A stretch of 64,000 nucleotides of DNA from Sphaerosporella brunnea (taxonomy: Eukaryota > Ascomycota > Pezizomycetes > Pezizales > Pyronemataceae), in assembly GCA_008704415.1 (NCBI GenBank), contig VXIS01000113.1, positions 62,001 to 126,000 on the forward strand, in the 5' to 3' direction. The notes under the pieces were generated by a model. That model was not told where the DNA came from. It saw only the letters and a list, made by a program, of their open reading frames with translations, and searched no databases. The translations under genes were made by a program, and so were the position numbers. This document shows, one piece after another, positions 1-11,719 of this stretch (positions within the stretch are counted from its first letter, which is position 1; each line of letters opens with the position of its first letter).

Positions 1-1527
1 TTGGGTGGAAAAAGGCGGGGGCGTGTGTACTTACCTAGGTAAGACCACACCTGTAAAGGTGGGCTGTTTGACCAAAGGCGGAGAATAATGGGGACGAGAG
101 GATTCACAGCTGAGCGGTGAGGAGCTTGAGGCTTGTTGGTTGATTGGAAAAGTGAAGATCCAGAGCTACCGGTTTGGTATTATGGTTGACATAGGGGGGA
201 AGCAAGAGAAAACGTGAGAAACTGGGGTGTGGGCACTGCTGGCAGACCCAATAGCTATATAGACCACGTTGAATGGCCTAGTTCAATGGCTTATTCAACT
301 GGCTGAGTTTCCATTCAAGCCGGCGAGAGAGTGTCACATGTTCAAGAAAAGCGGCGGAGGATTGGTACGTTTTTTGAGCCTGAGAATGGAATTATGACAA
401 GAGTGAGAGGGGCTAAAAAGAGGAGATAATGACGGCCGCCGCCGGTGAGGAGGATAGGCTGTGTTCCACTGGTCTGGAGGCCAACAATACTCGAAAGAAC
501 AACATTGTTCTCGACCCGGACAGCAAACATGAGCTGCCGGCCGAAAAGAGCTTCAAAGAAGAAGAAGCAAAAGAGGAATATTGCGTGTAATTTCTGTACT
601 CCCATAGATCCCTGTGAATCCTTACTACTCGGCTCCTGCAGAGAGCAAGCATGTGGTGCAAGAGATAGTGGACCCTCAATGCTGTGTGTGGGAGGGGAAT
701 AAAGCAGAGTTTGTCGTTGATTTCCCCCTTTCTTTTTCTTCTTCCATTCTGCAGCTCTCCCGTTTCGATGAGCTGTTTGTTGTGCCCTCAGGCTTAATTC
801 CGTGTCCGCCGTTGTGTCTAAAATATCTTTGATTGAGTGCATTGTATGGGATATCTCTAACTCGCAGTTAGTTCAAGAATTGCGATCAATATTATGGAAT
901 CGGAACACCTAGGAAATCATGGTATTCAATCACCAAATCTCACCAAACTCACCCCGCGTGCTTGCCGTGTCGCAACCCCGCCTCTGTATGTAGGCCTCTT
1001 ACCAGGAAAACGAAGAATCGTGCAGGAACTGGGGTTCAGATAACGGAGGGTGTGCCGTGAATAAGGCGTTCTAGTGCGTATGGCTGTGGTGCATATGTAG
1101 GTTGAGCCGGTGACAGCGGGTTGTGGTTGCAACATGAGTCAGTTGGTGAGGCGATGTTGAGATGCATGCATGAACGGCTGAGGTCAGACATTCCAAAAAA
1201 GCAATGTGCATGTGCTCAAAAAAAAGAAAAAAAACTTTATAGCAAAACGCCCGACCGATCGCCCGATTTATATGCCCTAGAACTCCCGTTTTCCATGCGC
1301 TGATGATACACCCAAAAGCCTGCCGTACTTAGCCTCCCACACCTCGCCGAGATCCAATTCCTGTGCTTCCGTAAATTACCGTACATTCTAAACCTCCGGA
1401 GTCTGGTCCATCTTCATCCTATTCGTAATCGCCGTGTCAGATCAAAATTCCGCCCTCCCCATCCAGCCAAATCCCTCGCCCCTCGCCCCTCGCCCCTCCC
1501 CCCACCTGCGGTTCTTCCAATCCGACT
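1..1527. other. spacer with no firm gene
   Basis: No convincing multi-exon gene is visible apart from the small candidate at 429-590. The segment 1430-1527 is C/T-rich with a short repeated CCCTCG-type motif and lies just past the stop of the minus-strand gene ending at 1528, so it probably holds its 3' UTR. Confidence 0.4.
429..590 (+). CDS. small ORF or terminal exon, unknown
   Basis: An ATG-started frame of 53 codons, acidic and lysine-rich, with no recognisable domain. The frame looks coding: it has charged residues, few rare codons, and a tail rich in Glu and Lys ending in a Tyr-Cys-Val-like terminus. An in-frame stop lies five codons upstream, so it is either a very small protein or the last exon of a gene whose earlier exons I could not join. 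A GTACGT donor-like site at 365 after a short ATG frame is suggestive but does not splice in phase. Function unknown. Confidence 0.25.
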   Translation: MTAAAGEEDRLCSTGLEANNTRKNNIVLDPDSKHELPAEKSFKEEEAKEEYCV

Positions 1528-3082
1528 CTAACCAGTCTCGGTCCTGTGAGCATCGGAAACCAGCATGTCACCTGGGATCTCAAAGGCCACGCCGACGAAA
1601 CTGCCAGGCTCTCCAGCAGAGCTCATGACACCGCGGATAGTGTCGCCGATTTGCTGAGCCAGTTCCTCGGGTTCTGCGGTAATAAGGACACCGCTTCCGA
1701 GAAAGTCAGTGAGTGGTGCCACGAAGGGAGATGTCGGTGAAGAAGGACCGGTTCCCTGATCGAAGGCCATTGTTGCTGTATTTCTTTGTTGTGAAGGCTG
1801 GTCCGATGGTGCCGGCGACGGTGTCTCCATCACCCCCGTCTCGTGATGGCCCCGTTGGTCTCCATCTTCCAAAAGCAGAGGCGATGAGATTTCCTGTTGT
1901 TTCTTCTCCTCTCTAACTGGCCACAACTTTCTAACTGTTTTCTTGACTTTCGAAAGCGCTCCTTTGGCAAAGTTCTTCCGTCGATCTCGTTTCCGTGGTT
2001 GCGATTCCCCCGCTGGAAGTGGCTGTTCAGCCATCTCGTTTTCAGGCTCATCTCTGGCAATAGAGTTGAAGCGGCTCATAGTCGTGCCAGCATCTACTAG
2101 CCGGTGATTTGCTTGATTCTGGTCGGGAGCGGTGGTGCCCTCCTCTGGTAGCGGTGTAGGAGCATCGATATCAGGCTCGCCTGAGTACGGAGGGCGGGAA
2201 AGCTGAGAGGATCGGCGAAACCAATGCGTGGTACGGGATACAGGAGAGAGTAGATTCTCTCGTGTCGGCCGTGCGATAATCGATCCAAGCTCACCGACCT
2301 CTCCCATCTCACTACCGGCCTGTTGCTGGCTTCGGTTTATCATCGCCAGACCCCAGAGGGAGGTCCGTGGAGACGTTGAAGTAGTGCGGGAAAGGGCCGA
2401 CGACCATGGTGACCCTTCCAATACAATGGACTCATCGCTGCCATAACGCCCGTTGCTGGATGACTGCGTGTTCGAAGGCGTTGGGGATATCGACCCGACG
2501 TTGGATAGATGGATCGAGCTCGAGGAGGGATTTGAACGATGGTGTGCGTGGCGATCATAGCTGTCGAACTGGCTTCCAATTATCGAGTAAGGGTCTGACG
2601 ACGATGGGCCTGCCACTGGATGTTTTACCCGGGAAGCTTGCGGATCGCTGTAGGAGCTTCTGGGACTGAGACGGCCCACAGAAGAAGGGGCACGGCTAGA
2701 AGCGTTCGCCGCAGCAGAGTCGAGATCACCGACGATTGTCAAAGTTCGTGGATGCGACATCTGACCGCACAATCAGAGACTCGTTTCCGCACAATTTTGA
2801 GCACCTCAGGTAAGAACTCACTGCTTCGTTCGCCGAGATGGAGGAGCGGCGTTGGGTGCCATTTGGATTGATGCTGTACACCGATCCGTTGCATTCTGGC
2901 GTTTGGCAAGAGATGATTTCACCCCGCCTGATCGAGTAAACCAACTCGTCCGCCAGAACTGACAGTGATCCGTGGCATTCAGGACAACAAAGCGTGATCG
3001 TAGTTGCGTTGAGAGCGAGGCTCAAGGTAGATAGTCGGACGGATCGCATGGAGGATGAACTGTTGACGGAGGCAATAGACAT
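1528..3082 (-). CDS. hypothetical protein with N-terminal zinc-ribbon-like segment
   Basis: Two exons (3082-2822 and 2760-1528) join in phase 0 across a 61-bp intron with a GTGAGT donor and CAG acceptor, giving 497 residues from the ATG at 3082. Residues about 33-70 contain a CPxCxG pair and, after an LADEL stretch, a second C-x4-C pair, which looks like a zinc ribbon. The rest is low-complexity, Ser/Pro-rich and probably disordered. A basic patch of alternating Lys/Arg follows at about two thirds of the length (RKRDRRKNFAKG), and could be a nuclear or membrane-surface signal. I do not recognise the family. The last ~60 residues are more ordered-looking (FLGSGVLITAEPEELAQQ). A 14-bp tandem array lies about 150 bp upstream of the start. 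A degenerate sequence resembling the zinc ribbon occurs at 18165-18811. Confidence 0.65.
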
Positions 3083-3229
3083 TGTGGTTGTTTTAAATAA
3101 AAATCAGAACAAAGCTGAGCCCTGAAAGTTTGAAATGTGAAGCGAAAAAATTTGGAGTCCGGGAGATTGGGATGGTCGTGAAATGTTTTTGTCTTTCCGT
3201 CCAGTTCTTCGATTAAGGGTTCTGCGTTT

Positions 3230-3341
3230 CGTGGGGTGCGTTTCGTGAGGTGCGTTTAGTGAGGTGCGTTTCGTGAGGTGCGTTTCGTGAGGTGCGTTTA
3301 GTGAGGTGCGTTTCGTGAGGTGCGTTTCGTGAGGTGCGTTT
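3230..3341. repeat. 14-bp tandem array with 42-bp higher-order period
   Basis: Eight head-to-tail copies of a 14-bp unit (cgtgaggtgcgttt). The first base of each unit follows the order c,c,a,c,c,a,c,c, so three units form a 42-bp higher-order repeat. The first copy has one substitution. Read on the minus strand, the 42-bp period stays open and would encode a repeated 14-residue motif, but I see no independent evidence that it is translated. It sits between the start of the 1528-3082 gene and its upstream spacer, so it is in a promoter-proximal position. Confidence 0.9.
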
Positions 3342-5285
3342 CCTACGACGGGACGAAAGCCACCCCTTTTTAATGCATGAAAGTGCGCAAAAGAAAGCAG
3401 TGTTGCGCGCATTTGACCGCTGGCAGCTGAAGCCATTTGGCGACACCAGCGTTGAGTTAAACGCGCCTAGAGTACTGCGCTTCGCTTGCGACAGGCGCGA
3501 CGACACTGCAACGTCTTGAGCATTGAATAGTGTCCAAGCAGCCCGAGAAAAAATGATAAGATCCACAAAATCATCACAAAATCTGGGCATTTTCACATTC
3601 CAGCTTCCTGCCGTTGTTGTGCGCAGTCGCAGGATCCCCTGTGCGCAGTCATGGCTGACGTCGCCGTCGTCGCTGCGGCCAAATGAGGAATGGCCGTTTT
3701 GATCGGACGCTGCGCTGATGCCTGGAGCCTGGATTGGAGCGGTGAGAATTTGAGACCTCGGAACACCGAAAACAGAATCTCGGTTTTTGTGGTTAAAAGG
3801 GCTCAGTCGCCAGCGCAAAGGGTGACAAAGTGAACTCCATCCTCAGGCCTCAAACAAGTTTGTTGTGGCATTACCGAACTGGAAGCCATGGCGGCGGTCG
3901 GGAGATCTTACGGTTGTAAGAGTCGCGGGTAATGCGCTGTGGCCGCGCGAAACTCTAGAGATCAACGGGAAACGCTTCTGATAACCATTTCAGGATACCG
4001 TGAAGCACGACCGAGGTATGATGTGTGCCATCTTCAGTTGGGGCAATGCTGATTTATCCAGGCGCTCGCAGTTCTGAAGTTCTCGTGCATGCAGATGCGA
4101 AGGGTCGACGAGGTTCACCTTGCGGTTGCTATCTGTCCCCACGAGCGAGAGCCATCGGTGAAGATACCGATTAGGCATGAAGCAGATACGGATAGGCAGA
4201 CAGAGGAAGACACTCGTCCGTCGGAAGGCTGTATCGACGCGATATTTGTTGAGGCGTGTACGTAGGCTGTGTATGTTTTGCAGAACCCACTTCGAGAAAT
4301 TCAGCATATCCCAACAACAGGTTTGTTGAGTGCCGCGGAGAACGCTCCGTAATTCCAGGTACCACAAGGGCTGCATCCCTTCACCGCGGCCTCTATGAGT
4401 CGAACGGAAGGCAAAGGAAGCGGGAAAGGCCAATGGAGGTGCCGGATTATGATTGCAAAGCACCGTGTTTGGTGAAAACACTTCCTATCTGTATCTGAGT
4501 TCTGTCCGTACGTAAAAGTGCGCGTGAGTGACGGCAAGACCTCTGCGGATCCGTTCTCGGGTGTCCACTGCTCCCACAGCGAGGAGTGAGGGCAGTCCCG
4601 AAAGAGCCACTTTGTCAAGTGTTATTATTAGTTTTAGAGAAGGCGAAGGGTGGACGTACGGGCAATACAGTTGGGCGGAAGTGAGAGACGCAAAAAAAGG
4701 CCCGTGGCCAAACATGACTTCGGACTTCGGATATCGGCGAAAGGCCGATTCAAGCCGTCCTTTCTGATTCAAAGAAGAATATTTGCTGTGGGGAGCAGTG
4801 GTCAATCGCAAGGCGGTTCGTAGGGCACCTGGCAACCAAAATCGAGCGTAATCCCGTGTGCTGCTGCTGCTGTTGTAAATCGACCATAGAGGATCCCTGT
4901 GCCGGAAGCCCACCCCCCCCCCCTCGAGATTCGACTCCGTTACATATTTCCATCCAATTAGCTCAACAAAAAGTTTTGATCTGAGCTTTTTTTCTTTTTC
5001 CTTTTTTTTTTTTTTTTGTTTTTCATTTGGCCGGCCAGTGCAAGAGCTATCGATTGTCCAGGAGTGGCCGTCGACACGAGCAATTCCCATCCTTCCGCCT
5101 CCAACTTCGAAGCGAATTGACCCAAAAAGTCAACCAACAACCTCAAGAAGTCTCATCATTCATAGCCCTCACCTCCCCACTCCCTCTTTTTTTCCCAGGC
5201 AATCTCAGTTCTTCCGTCGCGGTAGACCGACCGTGCATTGGAAAAGGTGTTCGCTTGTCGCTTATTATCCACAATCATCGGACTG
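3342..5285. other. spacer, probable 5' region of the 5286 gene
   Basis: Several overlapping open frames occur on both strands (for example 3990-4481 and 4485-5090 on minus), but none has a recognisable motif or clear splice pattern. Features include a C11 run at about 4912, a long T/C tract at 4987-5017, and a pyrimidine-rich stretch with a CAG at 5160-5202. That stretch could be the 3' end of an intron in the 5' UTR of the gene starting at 5286. Confidence 0.35.
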
Positions 5286-5933
5286 ATGTCGGAAGCTCGC
5301 CAGAATCCGCCGCAGCTCGAGACCGCTACCAGAATGAGTTCGAGCTGTGGTTCAGATTATGTGAGGTACGGAGACTCAACAACTTTTGAGGGGGCTTCGA
5401 AGCAACCGACCGAGTCAGAGATCCGCACCGAAAGTACCTCGGGGACTTGTTGGCCCCAAACCGAGGATAAAAGCCATCAAATGTTAGCAATGCCAGCTCA
5501 CATCCAAGCGGCGTCAATACCAGCGTCCTTCTTTAGCGATGCCACCCCCACACTCGCAACTCAAAGGCAGAGCCAGACCATTCCATCACCAGTGCACACC
5601 GCCGACGGACAAGCCCCGATCCCGCAACAGCCAGACGGAATTCACATGCCCGACTCATATGAAGCAAGCCGGCCAACTGACTGGTTTTATTCACCAAATA
5701 TATCGTACCAGCCCTCCTACGAGCATGCTCCGCTTTGGCATGTTGAAAACGCAATTTTCCGAAACCTCACGGTTTGCGCCCAGTTCTCGGATCTGGACGA
5801 TATCCATGGTGGCCCCTTCCTGTGTCCAATTACAGGAGCAGTCGTTGATCAAAAGCCTCCGATCAAGCAAGCGATCTTGGACAACATTGCTTCTGTCGAC
5901 CGTCTGTTTAGCCTTCCGGCATCCAGTGGCTGA
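5286..5933 (+). CDS. hypothetical protein, unknown
   Basis: Single-exon frame of 215 residues from the ATG at 5286; an earlier in-frame ATG at 5238 would add 16 residues. The first ~130 residues are polar, rich in Ser, Thr, Gln and Pro, and look disordered. The C-terminal ~80 residues have a regular aromatic/aliphatic pattern (WHVENAIFRNL, FSDLDDI, GPFLCPITGAVV) that suggests a folded or binding segment. No domain recognised. There is no signal peptide or membrane segment. It may be spliced with a 5' UTR intron (see 3342-5285). Confidence 0.5.
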   Translation: MSEARQNPPQLETATRMSSSCGSDYVRYGDSTTFEGASKQPTESEIRTESTSGTCWPQTEDKSHQMLAMPAHIQAASIPASFFSDATPTLATQRQSQTIPSPVHTADGQAPIPQQPDGIHMPDSYEASRPTDWFYSPNISYQPSYEHAPLWHVENAIFRNLTVCAQFSDLDDIHGGPFLCPITGAVVDQKPPIKQAILDNIASVDRLFSLPASSG

Positions 5934-6721
5934 AGCAAGGGCTTCCAGACGACTGCACTAATAGGTCGTCGCTGTAAGATGGCGTTTTGTTGATAGGTAT
6001 GGCGTCATGGCACGGTTTGTCGCATTTTCGGGATATTGGGCTTTCAGGGTTCGGACTGCATTCTTTGGTTCGCATTTCCATTGACTGCTTTGTTATCTTA
6101 ACCGCGGCTTTCTTAGGTGCGTTCGGGCTTGGTTCGGAGGCTCAAGCTTTGAGGTTCGGTTCGGGTTCGGCTCAAGCTTTGCGTTTCGGTCTTTTCGTTC
6201 GAGGGAATTTCGCTCGGTTTATGATGCCGTCCTTTGCGAATGGTGTAGTCACAGTTGGAGATATCTATCGACTTCTTTTCTTTTATTTTGTTTTAGTTTT
6301 TGGGCACGTTTGATTGAATATGAATGGAAAGTTTTCACCTTTGCAATCCGGTGCCTTTGGCAGTGCTGTAGAGACCCGACCTTCCTTGACCGCTCTGTGT
6401 TAAGGGAGAATGAGGCTGAATGGAAATGTCGAACTTCGCAACTCCCGCATAGTCGTGCGATCGGCATGTACGCCAGCCGAAGAATGCGGACATCGAGACC
6501 CGACGTTGAAACGAGCGTGTGAACCGGAGACATCAGCCTGCCATCGTAGCTTAGCATGGGAATGGATGACATTAATATTTGGACCGTAGGTGAGTGAGTG
6601 ATTGTTTCTTTTTCGACAAATGCGCAACCCCCACGGTCCACGTGTGGCGTTTGGAAAAATTCGTTTGTAAACACAGCTCACGTACCAACAAAACGGAAGG
6701 TGCAAACGGGTGAGACGGCTT
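5934..6721. other. spacer with short imperfect repeats
   Basis: The stretch 6125-6200 contains imperfect direct repeats of a GAGGTTCGGTTCGG / GCTCAAGCTTTG motif. An open frame runs on the minus strand (6249-6674) with no recognised domain. The region may include 3' UTRs of the flanking genes. Confidence 0.35.
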
Positions 6722-7151
6722 TTACAAAACGCCGGGAGAGGTATTAATTCTCGATATTGCATGGAAACGACGGGCTTTAATGCGGGAGCGCCACAGTTGT
6801 GGCTGAGAAGTCGGCGACCCGTGAATATTGGATTTAGCCGAGCACCAGATCCGGACAAGTTCTTCGGCGAAAGAGGCGAAGGAGAAAATCCCAATATCGG
6901 TATCGCCGGACTTGGCGATTGAGGAATCGACGATGGTGCCTGTGTACCAAGTTCTGGAAAGCGGTTCGGTGTTAAGGCGGCATGCAAACTTGCACATCGA
7001 GTTGCCTCACCGCTTGAACAGATCTGCATTGCTCGCGACGAAGCAAACGCCTCCCATTGGGTCCGATAATGGTGTGAGCTCGTCGATAAAGTTGAACTCG
7101 AATGAGAAAGCCCCGCCAACATCCACGGACACTGAATGTGGGGCGATATCC
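6722..7151 (-). pseudogene. two-exon gene fragment lacking a start
   Basis: Two coding-like blocks (7151-7011 and 6953-6722) join in frame across a 57-bp intron with a GTGAGG donor, a CTTAAC branch-like site and a TTTCCAG acceptor, giving about 123 residues. The first block reads as an alternating hydrophobic/polar beta-rich sequence (VDVGGAFSFEFNFIDEL); the second continues with WYTGTIVDSSIAKSGD. An in-frame stop lies just upstream at an AG, so an earlier exon would be needed. The only upstream ATG frame (from 7239) does not splice into this frame. I call it a fragment or a 5'-incomplete gene; family not recognised. Confidence 0.4.
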
Positions 7152-9609
7152 CTAACAAGCTAATGCTCCTTTCTTCGGGGACATTAGATACAACTCGGTC
7201 CTCGTTAGAGGGGATGACTTTCAACAATGCTCGGCTCATGAGAGCAGGAAAGACAGTGGGTCAGCCGTGAATGATACTATATTGCCCCGCCGGTACGCTT
7301 GAGATCAAAGAATTCATTAGATGGCTGGGATTCAGCAAGCTGGATTGGATTCGGGTCGGATGGTATAAGAGCTAGATGATACAAGTTCGAATAGCGCCGA
7401 GCGATAGGAGTATCCCGATGTAGCGGATATCTTGTGGGCAAGTTACTTGCAAATTCCGGAATCGAATGGGCAACAAAGTTATTATATTGGCTACGAAAGA
7501 GTCAGCGAGGAGCACATGATGAGAAACGGAGCAACTCACCCTGTTTGGTCACTATCCGCCATCAAGGCTTTGAAACATCGAGCTAAGCTGTTGCTATGTC
7601 GATCAATTTGTTCGCCCGATGACAATCTTTTCCGTTAGGGATTCCGGTCTTTGCGGGGCAATTCATTTCGCAACTCAGGTTGTGGCGATAAACTGTTATT
7701 TTCAGCTGTTGATGACAAAACAAATGACTCCTCATTTTAATTCGCACACCAATAGTTTCCGTCCCCGCCTGTCACGCGAAGGTCTGCGAGCTGAACAGTC
7801 GCTCACTGTCCTCTTCCGGAAGCCGCTCGCGGAAGAAGCCAACGATTGATCTCCGTCGGGATCATGAGTCGAATCCCAGAACCAGGTAGCAGTAAACCGT
7901 CGGATACGCCAAGCTCCTAGGAATTCGAACTGACGAAGGAAACATCGGAGTACACCGAGAAGTCATGGAGAGAGAGCCGTGTATATCCCAAGGGACGATT
8001 TAATCTGTTTCTCCGTTAATCACGACAATAGAAAACTGTTGCTGCCCGGGGAATTTACCTGGAAAACGAAGTTCTTTACTCCATCCACGACACAATCAAC
8101 CATATTCCTCAACCTTTCAAGACATGTATACTAGAGGAGTTCAACTGAAAACCGTGGTCCCCTATCAGCGCGCGTCCCACCTCTTTGGACATTTTGAGCA
8201 GTAAAGGGGGCTTGCCTTTGCAGATTTCGAGTGCCTTCCGGCTATGCTGACACCAGGAGTAGAACTTCTCGAGTGTTATGAGTAGTGAGTAAGTTGGACA
8301 TGGTTGATCGAATTTCAGTTGGTCATCGCAGCCACCGACATGCAGTCGAATTCAAAATTTCTGCCCTCGGAACTCCTCAACGATCGTGATGGATCCAAGT
8401 CTGGGCAACCAAAAAGCTGTCAGCGTGAAAAGTTGCCCGGGGCTTGGAATCATGTATTTCTGTAGATTTGGAGCCCTTGAAGTTCCGTCAGGAAATCGAG
8501 GCATTAGGCAGCTACTACGGTTTACGGCGCAAGCCCAGCTAGTAATATCTGACTGAGGGGAGAGGCCGTTTCCAAATGGTGTATCGTAAATAAATAGTCT
8601 GACGTGTCAGTACGACTGAAAAGAAGCCACTCTGGAGGACCGAGGTAAGGGGAGTGGGTTACGAAGACCGCCCACCCGAGTACATATGGGTTTCCCTCAG
8701 TTGACACGGCAGATTCTGGATAAGATGGCATATTAGCGGTCTCAAATTTCGATTACACGTGGCATGTACGGCTAGTATGCAGTCTGTGCCCAGCAGTCTA
8801 AACTGTTACTGGTATCTCTTAATCATCTTGTCTCATTAATAGGGAGGTTTTGCAGCGTCCGATATCGCCATTTTCGCACATAAAAGTCACGCATCTGTGC
8901 AGATGCGCGCTGTCGGTCACGAAAAGTCATGTCTTATTCCAAGCGATATAGCAAAAACCTACCCGAGTTTTGAAATGCCATAAGTCGGTTTACAATGTTA
9001 ATAGGTGCCTTGCATGCGCACACCAAAAATCGTCAGAAAAAATCAGAGCTCAGATTCGGGGGTTGGATCAAAGTTAGTGGTGAGAAGTAGGTGGTGAGGG
9101 TTAGTGGTTACGGTTCGTTTTGTTTATTTTATCAAGATTTATCGTTATATACAGCCCTGTCGCGGGATGGTATTCTTACGGTGTATTTTTCAGCAGCCAT
9201 TGCAAGGACGATCTTCACCAATCACCGAGAGTATTGACGGAAGCCCCAATCACATCTCTCAAGATATACCATTGCTATTATAGACTGATGGGCTGAGACC
9301 TTGTGTTTGTTGGGTGTGGTTGGATTAAAATTCGGGTAAATTTTGGCTGGCGTTGTACGACGTTATGGACATGATGTGCACAAAATGCATACAAGCACAC
9401 GCACCTCGCCTTCCAATCAAGCCAATTGGTCCGGCAGGCCTCCTTCGCTGTTCGTGGCTGCATCTGACTAGGCGAAGAAACCGGTCAAAATCAAAATCTC
9501 ATTGAACTTCTATCAACGTTGCGCTACTTTATGAAGACGTCGTTTCCTTCAGATTTTGGTTGATTTCTGAACGGTAAGTGCGTATTCTACAAAATGGTGA
9601 ATGGAGGCT
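7152..9609. other. long spacer, no gene seen
   Basis: Only short, fragmented frames are found on either strand. There is a short palindrome (gcatctgtgcagatgc) near 8898. I saw no transposon ends, RNA genes or long repeats here. Confidence 0.4.
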
Positions 9610-10338
9610 CTACTAAGTTTTAAAAGCCAGTACTCTACATCGATACTTCAGCTTTGCGGAACATTTCGGACGGCTGGAGGCAGCCCCACAGCATTCTACC
9701 TGCACGATGTAAAACAGCCGCGCGCGGCGGAATCATGCGGCGAAGCAAACCTTTACCATCACTGCGGTTGGTGTTTTGGTTGGCAATGTTGGCAGGCTCT
9801 ACCTGGACGGGACAAGACCCCCCCCTCAATTTTCAACATGATTGGATCTCCAATCCATTGAGAAGCTCTTTTCTTTCGACCAGTTCGAAGACCAGCGCCA
9901 ATAAATGGCGACAGCCTTTCATGTTTCCTTCCAACACTAAGACATGTTTTATCCCGAAAGGCAGGTTTGCAGTCAGCCTGGAGGATACGCCTTCAGCACC
10001 AGACCTACTTCAATGCCCTCGCCAAATTCCATCAAGTGCTCAATATTGACTACATACGTGTCGATGGCGTCAACTTCAACCTCGATGATTGGACAATGCA
10101 AGGATCCCACACCATTATCCTCTGGACACTCAACCGTTACTATCCGCTGCATCTGTGGTACATACGGCGCGGTGAAGCAAACACCACCTTCGGTGGCATC
10201 TCTCTCAACCTTCCCCCCAAGGCTCGGGACGACTCTGACACCTCGAAGACCATCGAAGACAAGTGGCATGGTCACAACAGCCCCGTGTTGAGGAAATACG
10301 ACAGCCGATCCCGGCACACACGCACAGCCCCCCCATGA
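9610..10338 (+). pseudogene. decayed protein-coding gene, family unknown
   Basis: Coding-like protein sequence appears in successive different frames without usable splice sites. Around 9735-9810 one frame reads FTITAVGVLVGNVGRLYLDG and then stops. From about 9965 to 10270 another reads through with strong third-position C bias (YFNALAKFHQVLNIDY, VNFNLDDWTMQGSHTI, WYIRRGEANTTFGG, IEDKWHGH). Stops and frame changes between them argue for a relic. I do not recognise the parent family. A small single-exon gene using only the 3' block is the alternative. Confidence 0.4.
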
Positions 10339-11719
10339 AAGTGCTCATCCCATTACTCCACAGCCTACGGAGCAGGTCTATTTCGGAAGGGAGCCAAGCG
10401 AAGCTCGATGCCTATCTACTGTGAAGCGCGTACAACGTCATTCATCGAGATCTTGAGTCTCGGCCGACCGATAAGCAAAGTGCATGCATGCAGACCTGAG
10501 TACACATACGAAGCATATACCAATTGCTTCACCGGCTTTAAGATGGCCTTTCTTTGTACCCGTCGTCCGAAATCATAAGGCTACGAGCTTCTCCGCTAAT
10601 TAAGTATGTGCTTGAGATGACTATGCATTCTACATAGGCAGGTTCCAAGCCCCCTGTCTTTTCCGGCATTTCAAGATACCACTTCGTCATGCGTATAGGC
10701 CGTTCGAGAACCAGGTGGGGATTCAATCGGGCGATCCAGAACTTTCTTTCTTTTCAAATTGGAGAGAAACAGCGAGTTATGGCCATGCTAGCTAGCAGGG
10801 AGGGGCAATTATGTAGTGTCATCAGTTTGAGCAAGATGTCCGGACGGCTCGCTATCCTTCTTCCAGAGCAAACCTCGACGTCTTCAAAGTGATTGGTCCT
10901 GTCTTTGTCTCGAGCCCAGCCCGTCCATATCAACTGCGTTTTTGTGTAACCGTGGTGGAGCCCGGATGGCGGTCACGGATGGTTTGAGTCGCAGTTTGGA
11001 GGTGCCTTTTATATACATATGCATGCTCGCGTTGTCGGTGTCTGGGAACACACGTTGTGGCACCCGCGCAAGCTGGGTATGCTGCATGCACGGTATTCAA
11101 AGCTCGGGTGCGCTATGGTAACACGGCACACTATGAAACATGTGGTGCATACATACCATTATGCAAGCCTCGGTCGGGGCAGACATTTTGAGACTTGCGC
11201 ATGCCCTCGGAGTCGCAACCACAAGTTTCAAAAGGATGGGTCAAGGCACACAGGGGAAAAAAAATGATATTTTTACGGCCCTGCCGGGCAGAAAAACCGC
11301 CATTAGTAATGAATCTTGGCGCACGTTGTACCTGTTGCCAAGACGCGCTTACTAACCTGATTGATTGCTAGCGTCACTTATCCTGCCACACGTTTTTCGC
11401 CTCATGCTCGCTGCCGGCTTTTCTCTGCCGTGATGGCTGAGCGGCAGCAAATCATCTCTCGCTGGTTGATGTTGCCTATTGAAGAAGGGAATCTGCAGGC
11501 TCAACTGCTAGCTGTCAGCGATTCTATTACGATGACATCTACAGGCAAAGCAACGATGACTTTTAGAATGCGATAGAAAGAGAAAGGAAACGAAAAAAAA
11601 AAGAATTCTATACGAGAAGCTTCGAGAGAAATAAAGAACAAAGATTTAGACACAGAGACAGTAATAAGAATTGCATAATACACCGGCGGCCTCATTGAGA
11701 CCCCCACACTATCCAGAAA
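10339..11719. other. spacer, 3' side of the AIM3/BBC1-like gene
   Basis: No credible gene. Bases 11577-11719 are A-rich and adjoin the stop codon of the minus-strand gene at 11720, so they likely include its 3' UTR and polyadenylation region. Confidence 0.4.

Noticed and set aside
3213..3818. 201-codon minus-strand ORF containing the 14-residue repeats
   Set aside because: The repeats are explained by the 14-bp array, and the rest lacks any domain or splice support.
9060..9120. telomere-like GGTTAGTGG / GTGAGGGTTAG repeats
   Set aside because: Only a few irregular units, not tandem TTAGGG, and internal to the window.
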